DNA of 64,000 bases from Neglectibacter sp. X58 (GTDB lineage: Bacteria; Bacillota; Clostridia; Oscillospirales; Acutalibacteraceae), in assembly GCF_009936035.1 (NCBI RefSeq), contig NZ_QWEO01000001.1:1-64000 (forward strand), read 5' to 3'. The notes below the pieces were generated by a model. The model was not told the origin of the DNA, searched no databases, and worked only from the letters and a program-made list of their open reading frames with translations. Positions 57,787 to 64,000 of this stretch are shown here, in pieces (positions within the stretch are counted from its first letter, which is position 1; each line of letters begins with the position of its first letter). The translations under genes were made by a program, and so were the position numbers.

Positions 57787-57843
57787 TTTATCTGTTACGA
57801 AACTTTACATGTGGTATGTTCAACCTGAAGGAGGTGCAGATAT

Positions 57844-58032
57844 ATGGCAAAATGTGAATTCTGCGGCAAGGGCGTTTCTTTCGGCATCAAGGTTTCCCAC
57901 TCCCACCGGCGTTCCAACAGAACCTGGAAGCCCAACATCCGGCGTGTGAAAGCGATTGTTGACGGCACTCCCAAACGGGTTTATGCTTGCACCCGCTGCC
58001 TGCGTTCCGGCAAGGTGACCCGGGCGGTTTAA
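57844..58032 (+). CDS. rpmB: 50S ribosomal protein L28
   Basis: This 62-residue protein has AKCEFCGKGVSFGIKVSHSHRRSNRTWKPNIRRV and a second cysteine pair in YACTRCLRSGKV. The two CxxC pairs mark the zinc-binding (C+) form of L28, whose paralogue in many bacteria lacks them. It is single-gene with its own promoter and terminator, and GAAGGAGG provides the ribosome site. Confidence 0.96.
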   Translation: MAKCEFCGKGVSFGIKVSHSHRRSNRTWKPNIRRVKAIVDGTPKRVYACTRCLRSGKVTRAV

Positions 58033-58043
58033 GTTTCAAAAGA

Positions 58044-58079
58044 CAGCAGACGGTTCTTTGGGGCCGTCTGTTTTCTTTT
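58044..58079 (+). terminator. Terminator of rpmB
   Basis: cagacgg / ccgtctg with an intervening loop is followed by ttttctttt. Confidence 0.85.
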
Positions 58080-58114
58080 ATCCTGGAAAATATTGGAAAA
58101 GGAGACTGTAAACG

Positions 58115-59512
58115 ATGAAAAAATTATTGGCAATACTCTGTGCTGTGCTATTGGTTTCATGCACTGGCCTGCCTGTGGCGGCCGCAGATAGCGAACCTGT
58201 GATTACCTTTGATACCGACACTTCCCCCCGAGCCCGTATTTGTACGTATACACTTCCAGATGGCGGAGTGCTATATTTCGCAGAGCCGCTGGAAGAAAAT
58301 AGCGAAATCATTCCAGGATGGACACTGTATGAGTCGGAAAATCTGAAAGGCGATATAGTGATACCAGAATATATTGAAGGCAAGCCTGTATCGAGATTAT
58401 ACTATGAAAATTTCCCAGATGCAGGCGGCACCCATGTTTTTTGTCTGAATGGCAATCCGGAAATGATTTCTGTTGTATTTCCTGCAACTTTACAGGAAAT
58501 AGAAGGGGTCTATTTAACAGGAGCTTGGTTCGGCGGCTGTTCAAAATTAGAACAAATTATTTTTGAAGGTGATGGGCCAGAGGAAATTCCGCCCTTCTTT
58601 TTCTGGGGCGCGCCGGAACTAAAGCGGGTAAAGCTTCCCAGGAACATTGCCGAGCTGGACGGGGCCTTTGTATCCGCGTCATATCACGACATTGATACTG
58701 CCTGTACAAGCATTACCTCTTTAGAGTTGGATAGCGGCAATAAGAACTTTGTAATGGATGAACAGGGAATCCTGTATAACCATGATAAGACAAAGGTTGT
58801 CACCGCCATACAAGGGGCGGCTGAACGTAAAACGGTTACGCTTCCTGATACGGTTACGGAAATAGCAGGCTATGCCTTTGCCGGGAACACCCAGCTTGAA
58901 ACCGTTTACGGCGGAGCGGCTCGCGTTGTAGAGAACGGATACGGATACACGTTTTATAAATGTAACTCTCTTAACCCCTTCCAGGACACCTATGGCCATT
59001 GGGCGGAGGAGCAGGTGAAGTGGGCATATCAGGAAGGAATTTTAAAAGGTACGGAATTGCTGCGGTTCAGCCCCAATGCCACGCTGGAGCGGGGAATGAT
59101 CTGCACAGTCCTGCATCGGTTGGAGAATTCTCCTCCGGCAGGCTCTGACAACCCCTTCCCAGATGTAATCGACTATGCCTGGTACGGAGAAGGCGTGATA
59201 TGGGCAGCGAAAAACGGCCTGGTGCAGGGCCATGATGACGGGCTTTTTCGGCCAACTGACCCTGTTACCAGAGAACAACTGGGGGCTATCCTCTACCGTT
59301 ATGCGCAATTTAAAGGCATAGCAGGTACAATGGGCAGCCTGGATGGCTTTACAGACGCAGGCAAAACCAGCGCCTATGCCCTTTCCGCCATGAAATGGGC
59401 TGTGGGCTCTGGCCTGCTGCGGGGCCGGGACGATGGGACGTTGGATCCGCAGGGCTATGCCACCCGGGCGGAAGCCGCCGTTATTCTGCAAAGGCTACAA
59501 GCTTTGGCATAG
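58115..59512 (+). CDS. Secreted surface protein with BspA-like LRR and SLH domains
   Basis: This 465-residue protein has a signal peptide (KKLLAILCAVLLVSCTGLPVAAADS; cleavage after AAA or lipidation at the Cys of LVSC are both possible). A middle region of LRR_5/BspA type follows, with FPATLQEI and LPDTVTEIAGYAFAGNTQLETVY units. Three C-terminal SLH domains start near residue 290 (FQDTYGHWAEEQVKWAYQEGILKG, FPDVIDYAWYGEGVIWAAKNGLVQG, FTDAGKTSAYALSAMKWAVGSGLLRG). SLH domains would attach it to pyruvylated cell-wall polymer. The 5' third is visibly more AT-rich than neighbouring genes, so horizontal transfer or domain shuffling is likely. Confidence 0.85.
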   Translation: MKKLLAILCAVLLVSCTGLPVAAADSEPVITFDTDTSPRARICTYTLPDGGVLYFAEPLEENSEIIPGWTLYESENLKGDIVIPEYIEGKPVSRLYYENFPDAGGTHVFCLNGNPEMISVVFPATLQEIEGVYLTGAWFGGCSKLEQIIFEGDGPEEIPPFFFWGAPELKRVKLPRNIAELDGAFVSASYHDIDTACTSITSLELDSGNKNFVMDEQGILYNHDKTKVVTAIQGAAERKTVTLPDTVTEIAGYAFAGNTQLETVYGGAARVVENGYGYTFYKCNSLNPFQDTYGHWAEEQVKWAYQEGILKGTELLRFSPNATLERGMICTVLHRLENSPPAGSDNPFPDVIDYAWYGEGVIWAAKNGLVQGHDDGLFRPTDPVTREQLGAILYRYAQFKGIAGTMGSLDGFTDAGKTSAYALSAMKWAVGSGLLRGRDDGTLDPQGYATRAEAAVILQRLQALA

Positions 59513-59548
59513 AAGATGCCGTATAACAGCGCTTTCTCTATTTGAGAT

Positions 59549-59583
59549 GCGGCCTTCCTGTGGGAAGGCCGTTTTTCTTTTTA
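59549..59583 (+). terminator. Terminator of the SLH gene
   Basis: cggccttcc (59550-59558) / ggaaggccg (59563-59571) is followed by tttttcttttt. Confidence 0.9.
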
Positions 59584-59620
59584 GATCGTTTTAGCCACTA
59601 CAACGTGTGTAAAAACAGAA

Positions 59621-59722
59621 TATAGTAAACGCACTTGAAAATCGGCATAGCCCGATTTTCAAGCATGCGGCATTGCCGCTGGTTCAAAAAGCTGTTTGCC
59701 TCTTTTGGACTGCGTTAACTAT
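59621..59722. repeat. R3 dispersed repeat, copy c (MITE-like)
   Basis: It starts tatagtaaacgcacttgaaa and ends ttttggactgcgttaactat, identical at both ends to copy b at 21656. The interior keeps the cgattttcaag palindrome and the gcggc/gccgc pair with a few changes. It lies in the gap after the SLH gene. Confidence 0.82.
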
Positions 59723-59807
59723 TGCCTCGCGCGCTTTGTAGATAAGCGGGTGCGGTATGGCTGTCTTGCAACACATAAATTTCCCCAAAAGGTTTTGATT
59801 GGGCACG

Positions 59808-59836
59808 TTGCAAAAATTTTTTCCGAATGTTATACT
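59808..59836 (+). promoter_or_regulatory. Promoter of the phosphatase-glutaredoxin gene
   Basis: TTGCAA (59808-59813), a 17-bp spacer and TATACT (59831-59836). Confidence 0.75.
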
Positions 59837-59868
59837 TACATACAAAATAGCGTGGAGGAGGAAAAGCC

Positions 59869-60678
59869 ATGAAGCTGTATGTAACCCGCCATGGGGAAAC
59901 GGCTTGGAACAAAGAGAACAAGGTGTGCGGCAGGACAGATCTGCCCCTGACGGAAAAGGGCCGGGAGCAGGCCAAAGAAACTGGGAAAAAGCTTTCCGGG
60001 GTGCATTTTGACAGGGTGGTGTGTTCGCCTATGCTGCGGGCCAGAGAGACGGCGGCCCTTATCTGTGAGGGCCGGGAAGTGGTGATAGAGAGGCACAGGG
60101 AGCTGATTGAGCAGGACTACGGCCTGTGCGAAGGGGCAGACAGGTTCGATGAAAACTTCCTTTTCCACAAGCAGAACTTTGCAGACGGATATCCCCAGGG
60201 GGAGTCCCAGATGATGCTGGCAAAGCGGGTGTACCGCTTTCTGGAGGAGCTTGCTGCCCGCTGCCCGGAGGAAACGGTGCTGGCGGTGTGCCATGGGGGC
60301 GTGTGCCGGGTGATTGAAAGCTATTTCCATCCCATGGACAACGAAACGTTTTTTAAGTTTGCCATGCACAACTGCGAGGTGCGGACGTATGAAATGCCTG
60401 CGGCAGAAGCTTCTCCGGCCCCGGTGAAATTTTACGGAACGGAAATCTGCAAGGACTGCGCCGAGGCCCTGTGCCTTTTTGCGGAAAAGGGCTTTACAGG
60501 GTTTTCCTATATGGACATTGGCCTTTCCACCGGCAACCTGAAAGAATTCCTGGCCCTGCGGGACAGCCGCCCGGAATTCCGGCAGGTGCGGGAGGACGGG
60601 GGCATCGGAATCCCCTGCTTCCTGCGGCCAGACGGCTCTATCTGCTTTGAGCCGGAGGAGCTGCTGGAAAGTCAATAA
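59869..60678 (+). CDS. Histidine phosphatase fused to a glutaredoxin-like domain
   Basis: This 269-residue protein has two parts. Residues 1-180 are a histidine phosphatase ([27 protein letters not shown]; second histidine H142 in AVCHGGVCR). Residues 186-269 are glutaredoxin-like: [16 protein letters not shown] with CxxC at 194-197, [15 protein letters not shown] and the [12 protein letters not shown] segment. Stand-alone glutaredoxin-related proteins with this pattern occur in Clostridia; the fusion is unusual. The Cys pair could control the phosphatase by redox state. It has its own promoter, and the ribosome site is GGAGGAGG. Confidence 0.85.
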   Translation: MKLYVTRHGETAWNKENKVCGRTDLPLTEKGREQAKETGKKLSGVHFDRVVCSPMLRARETAALICEGREVVIERHRELIEQDYGLCEGADRFDENFLFHKQNFADGYPQGESQMMLAKRVYRFLEELAARCPEETVLAVCHGGVCRVIESYFHPMDNETFFKFAMHNCEVRTYEMPAAEASPAPVKFYGTEICKDCAEALCLFAEKGFTGFSYMDIGLSTGNLKEFLALRDSRPEFRQVREDGGIGIPCFLRPDGSICFEPEELLESQ

Positions 60679-60759
60679 AAATTTTTATAAATATTGCGAA
60701 CTGTTTTGGCAAAATCACGAACACTGGAGATTAAAAAACAGCAAAAACCGTTTTTTACC

Positions 60760-60788
60760 TTTACAAAAATGTCAATATCATGTACAAT
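60760..60788 (+). promoter_or_regulatory. Promoter of pyrH
   Basis: TTTACA (60760-60765), a 17-bp spacer and TACAAT (60783-60788). Confidence 0.6.
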
Positions 60789-60856
60789 ATGAATACGTGC
60801 AGGCATATGCTTGGATTTGCCGGGGCGAGGCCCGGGCAAAGGGAAGGAGTGAATTC

Positions 60857-61561
60857 ATGGGACTGAAATATAAGCGCATTCTCTTGAAGCTCAGCGGCGA
60901 GGCTTTGGCAGGCAGTTTGGGCCATGGCATTGATTTCGACACAGTGATGGAGATTTGCAGGCCCATCAAAGAGGTGGTAGAGCTGGGCGCCCAGGTTGCC
61001 ATTGTGGTGGGCGGAGGCAATTTCTGGCGGGGCCGCAGCAGCGGCAGCATGGATCGCACCAGGGCAGACCATATGGGGATGCTGGCCACAGTGATAAACG
61101 CACTGGGCGTGGCAGACGGCCTGGAGCAGGCGGGGCTGGACGTGCGGGTGCAGACAGCCATTGCCATGCAGGAGGTGGCAGAGCCTTATATCCGCAACCG
61201 GGCGGTGCGCCATCTGGAAAAAGGCCGGGTGGTGGTGTTCGGCTGCGGCACCGGCAATCCTTTCTTCTCCACAGACACAGGGGCAGCCCTGCGTGGGGCG
61301 GAAATTGAGGCGGACGTGATTTTAAAGGCCACTATGGTGGACGGGGTGTACGACAGCGATCCTAAGAAGAACCCGGAGGCCAAGAAATACGACACCCTCT
61401 CCTATATGGATGTGCTCAGCCGGAACCTGGGGGTTATGGACATGACAGCGGCCTCTTTCTGTAAGGACAGGGGCATCCCGTTTTTGGTGTTCAGCATGGA
61501 AGATCCCCAGAACATCGTCCGGGCGGCAAAAGGCGAAAAAGTAGGCACTCTAGTACAATAG
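60857..61561 (+). CDS. pyrH: Uridylate kinase
   Basis: This 234-residue amino-acid-kinase-fold protein has [14 protein letters not shown] at the start, [48 protein letters not shown] and [13 protein letters not shown]. It phosphorylates UMP to UDP. I chose the ATG with AAGGAG upstream, although the frame is open 70 codons further. frr follows after 239 bp that contain R4b; rpsB and tsf, which often lie upstream of pyrH, are absent. Confidence 0.96.
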   Translation: MGLKYKRILLKLSGEALAGSLGHGIDFDTVMEICRPIKEVVELGAQVAIVVGGGNFWRGRSSGSMDRTRADHMGMLATVINALGVADGLEQAGLDVRVQTAIAMQEVAEPYIRNRAVRHLEKGRVVVFGCGTGNPFFSTDTGAALRGAEIEADVILKATMVDGVYDSDPKKNPEAKKYDTLSYMDVLSRNLGVMDMTAASFCKDRGIPFLVFSMEDPQNIVRAAKGEKVGTLVQ

Positions 61562-61584
61562 GCAGCGGCAACGTAACGTTGCAT

Positions 61585-61677
61585 CTAAGACTCGGGGGAC
61601 AGAGGCGGAAACCTTCCGCCGCAAAGAGTTTTGCGGCTTACGCAGGCCATCGCGTTCCCGGGGTACTCCCGATCGGA
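61585..61677. repeat. R4 dispersed element, copy b
   Basis: ctaagactcgggggacag, ccttccgccgca, tgcggctt, catcgcgttc and tactcccg are aligned with copy a (31332-31428). The arms ccgcaaa/tttgcgg again form a hairpin. It lies between pyrH and frr. Confidence 0.6.
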
Positions 61678-61800
61678 TAGATGAACCGGAAGTTTTTTGA
61701 AGATTTGAAAGAAGCTTTTTCTCAAAAAGTTTTTTAAAGCGGGTTTGGGGCGCCGGCAGACGAGAATCGGCAGCCCAACAGAAAGAAAGGACGGAAAATC

Positions 61801-62364
61801 ATGGCAGAGATGAAAGATGTATTCGCGAAAGCGGAAAGCAAAATGAAAAAAACCATCGGGCACCTGGAGGAAGAGTATGCCGCCATCCGGGCAGGCCGGG
61901 CGAACCCCGCGGTGCTGGATAAGATAATGGTAAACTACTACGACACCCCCACGCCCATCAACCAGTTGGCGGCAGTGGCGGTGAGCGAAGCCCGGGTGCT
62001 GACCATCCAGCCCTGGGACGCTTCTGTGCTGCGGGGGATTGAGAAGGCCATCCAGACCTCCGACCTGGGCGTGAACCCCCAGAACGACGGCAAAATCATC
62101 CGGCTGGTGTTCCCGCCCCTTAATGAGGAGCGCCGCCGGGAGCTGGTGAAGGATATCAGCAAGCTTAGCGAAGAAGCCAAGGTGGCAGTGCGGGCCATCC
62201 GCCGGGACGCCATTGAAAAGCTGAAGGAAATGAAAAAGCAGAGCGACATTACAGAGGACGATCAGAAGCAGGGGGAGAAGAAAATCCAGGAGCTGACAGA
62301 TAAATACGTGAAAAACTGCGATACCTGCTTCTCCGCAAAGGAGAAGGAAATCCTGGAGATCTAA
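61801..62364 (+). CDS. frr: Ribosome recycling factor
   Basis: This 187-residue protein has the RRF signature: AEMKDVFAKAESKMKKTIGHLEEEYAAIRAGRANPAVLDKIMVNYYDTPTPINQLAAVAV and IRLVFPPLNEERRRELVKDISKLSEEAKVAVRAIRRDA. It splits post-termination ribosomes with EF-G. The ribosome site is AAAGGACGG. uppS and cdsA follow closely. Confidence 0.97.
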   Translation: MAEMKDVFAKAESKMKKTIGHLEEEYAAIRAGRANPAVLDKIMVNYYDTPTPINQLAAVAVSEARVLTIQPWDASVLRGIEKAIQTSDLGVNPQNDGKIIRLVFPPLNEERRRELVKDISKLSEEAKVAVRAIRRDAIEKLKEMKKQSDITEDDQKQGEKKIQELTDKYVKNCDTCFSAKEKEILEI

Positions 62365-62392
62365 ACCCATTCTTTTGCCGGGAGGTTGGGCC

Positions 62393-63133
62393 ATGGCGCT
62401 TTTTAAAATGAAAGAAGAGAAGGGGGAGGCTCCCCGGATACTGCCTGCCCATGTGGGCATTATTATGGACGGCAACGGGCGCTGGGCCAAAAAGCGGCAT
62501 CAGCCCCGAAGCGTCGGGCACCGGGCCGGCGCCCAGAACTTCCGGGGCATCACCCGGTACTGCGCAGGGCTGGGCATCCAATACCTGACCATCTATGCGT
62601 TCTCCACAGAGAACTGGGCCAGGCCTGCCGAGGAGGTGGGAGGGCTGATGCGCCTTTTCAAGGATTATCTGGAGGAGGCCCTGCGGGACTTTATGGATGA
62701 AAACATCCGGGTGCGCTTTATCGGGGATCCCTCCGCCTTCCCGCCGGAGCTGCAGGCGCTGATGCGCCGGGTGGAGGAGGAGTCCTCTGTGAAAACCGGC
62801 ATGGTTTTAAACCTTGCTATGAATTACGGAGGCCGGGCAGAGCTTGTCCGGGCGGCCCGGGCTTTTGCGGAGGATGTGCGGGCAGGCAGGCGCGGCCCGG
62901 CGGACATGGAGGAATCCCTCTTTTCCGATTATCTCTACACAGCGGGCCAGCCGGATCTGGATTTGCTCATCCGCCCCAGCGGGGAGCAGCGGCTTTCAAA
63001 CTTCCTCTTATGGCAGTGCGCCTATGCGGAGTTTGTGTTTTTTGACATCCTCTGGCCTGATTTCACGCGGGCGGATATGGACAGGGCCTTGCAGATCTAC
63101 GCTTCCCGGCAGCGGCGCTTTGGCGGCGTGTAG
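62393..63133 (+). CDS. uppS: Undecaprenyl diphosphate synthase
   Basis: This 246-residue cis-prenyltransferase has HVGIIMDGNGRWAKKRHQPRSVGHRAG (catalytic Asp), TIYAFSTENWARP, MNYGGRAELV and LLIRPSGEQRLSNFLLWQCAYAEFVF. It makes the C55 carrier for peptidoglycan and other wall polymers. The start follows GGGAGG. cdsA follows after 39 bp. Confidence 0.95.
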   Translation: MALFKMKEEKGEAPRILPAHVGIIMDGNGRWAKKRHQPRSVGHRAGAQNFRGITRYCAGLGIQYLTIYAFSTENWARPAEEVGGLMRLFKDYLEEALRDFMDENIRVRFIGDPSAFPPELQALMRRVEEESSVKTGMVLNLAMNYGGRAELVRAARAFAEDVRAGRRGPADMEESLFSDYLYTAGQPDLDLLIRPSGEQRLSNFLLWQCAYAEFVFFDILWPDFTRADMDRALQIYASRQRRFGGV

Positions 63134-63172
63134 GCCGAGAGGGAATCACACAAGAAAAAGGGGGCATGCGCT

Positions 63173-63991
63173 ATGAGGCGGCGTGTTCTTTCCGGGGCGG
63201 TGCTGGCGGTATTTTTGGCGGCGATTATCCTGTTTGACCAGACCTTCCCTCTGGCGCTGAATATCGCCGTGGCGATTATTGCGGCGGCAGCGGTATTTGA
63301 ATTGGGGAAGGCTTTGGGGCTTGAAAAGAAGGGGGTTGTTTTCTGGCCCTCTCTGGCAGCGGCGGCGGCAGTGCCCTTTTGCGGCGGCAGGCTTCTCTTT
63401 TTAACCTATGCCCTTTACACCCTGATTATCTGCTGCGCCATGCTGGCTTACCATGAGGAAGTCAGCTTTAAAGATATTTTTGTGCAGTACAGCATGGTGG
63501 TGCTTATTCCCTGCGCCCTGCACAGCCTGGTGCTCCTGCGGGAGCTGAACCGCGCCCATGGCATGTTTTATGTGCTTCTCGCGGTGTTCGCCGCCTGGGC
63601 CGCAGACATGGGTGCTTTTTTTGCCGGCACCTTTTTTGGAAAACACAAGCTCTGCCCTAAAATCAGCCCGAAAAAAACGGTGGAAGGCGCTGTGGGAGGC
63701 CTTGTGGCAAACGTGGCGGCAGCCCTGCTGTGCGGCCTGTTTTTCAGCCGGGTTTACCACCTGGGACAGGTGGAGGTGCAGTATCTGCCCCTGTTTTTAA
63801 TCGGGTTTTTCGGTGCCTTTGTGTCCATGCTGGGGGATTTAAGCTTTTCCCTTATTAAGCGAAGCTGCCATATCAAGGACTTCGGACAGGTGATCCCGGG
63901 CCATGGCGGCATTCTGGATCGGTTTGACAGCGTGATTTTTACAGCGCCCTTTGTTTACCTGCTCATAAGCTTCCTGCCCGTCGCGGGATAG
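63173..63991 (+). CDS. cdsA: Phosphatidate cytidylyltransferase
   Basis: This 272-residue membrane protein has about eight helices and the CdsA signature (FGQVIPGHGGILDRFDSVIFTAPFVYL) at the C-terminus. It makes CDP-diacylglycerol from phosphatidic acid and CTP. It ends 9 bp before the window edge; dxr is the usual next gene in this order and would lie outside. The ribosome site (AAAAGGGGG) is modest. Confidence 0.93.
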   Translation: MRRRVLSGAVLAVFLAAIILFDQTFPLALNIAVAIIAAAAVFELGKALGLEKKGVVFWPSLAAAAAVPFCGGRLLFLTYALYTLIICCAMLAYHEEVSFKDIFVQYSMVVLIPCALHSLVLLRELNRAHGMFYVLLAVFAAWAADMGAFFAGTFFGKHKLCPKISPKKTVEGAVGGLVANVAAALLCGLFFSRVYHLGQVEVQYLPLFLIGFFGAFVSMLGDLSFSLIKRSCHIKDFGQVIPGHGGILDRFDSVIFTAPFVYLLISFLPVAG

Positions 63992-64000
63992 CAAAAGCGG

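Overview
The window reads as chromosome of a GC-rich, endospore-forming member of the Clostridia. An Oscillospirales-type gut anaerobe is my inference from the SpoIIE phosphatase, the cotJABC spore-coat operon, an electron-bifurcating NfnAB pair, a T-box-controlled isoleucyl-tRNA synthetase, a two-gene SUF-like (SmsCB) Fe-S system and GC-rich third codon positions. I see no rRNA or tRNA gene, CRISPR array, prophage or intact insertion sequence.

Layout. 1-2.9 kb: the end of an oligopeptide-type ABC ATPase, uridine phosphorylase on the other strand, then a serine recombinase followed by a charged coiled-coil protein. 3-10.5 kb: SpoIIE, a HAD phosphatase, NfnBA and CotJABC. 10.6-15 kb: a metal-response operon (ArsR-type repressor with its operator, free HMA chaperone, P1B ATPase) running directly into SmsC and SmsB. 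15-21.7 kb: GalU, a zinc-ribbon membrane protein, release factor 2, a GNAT protein, a VanY-like protein that has lost its zinc ligands, and a hydroxyacid dehydrogenase. 21.8-25.9 kb: a compact minus-strand operon (threonine aldolase, ASCH, histidine phosphatase, Nudix, a 15-residue leader peptide, MATE exporter). 26.2-31.2 kb: the ylxM-ffh-rpsP-khpA-rimM-trmD translation and secretion block, then ptsH. 31.4-35.9 kb: GNAT, UvrC, RsmD, CoaD and a coiled-coil protein. 36-47.5 kb: the division and cell-wall (dcw) cluster mraZ-rsmH-ftsL-PBP-mraY-ftsW-murG-murA-ftsQ, with a DUF3795 gene broken by an amber codon. 48.3-53.7 kb: T-box and ileS, a lipoprotein, DegV. 53.7-57.7 kb: a decayed MATE gene with its Rrf2 regulator, an intact MATE gene, and an ECF sigma factor with a membrane partner. 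57.8-64 kb: rpmB, an LRR/SLH surface protein, a phosphatase-glutaredoxin fusion, and pyrH-frr-uppS-cdsA.

The coding content is mostly housekeeping. The least expected structure lies between the genes. At least four families of short repeats (called R1 to R4 here) recur in intergenic gaps. R1, R2 and R3 have imperfect terminal inverted repeats and look like non-autonomous MITE-type elements. Several copies sit between a strong sigma-A-like promoter and its gene, and one R2 copy overlaps the mraZ stop codon inside the dcw cluster. Other points worth following are the structured leader peptide ahead of the MATE gene, the metal-efflux/SmsCB linkage, the VanY pseudoenzyme and the phosphatase-glutaredoxin fusion.

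All calls come from reading the sequence and translations by eye. Family names rest on motifs I recognise, and no database search was run.
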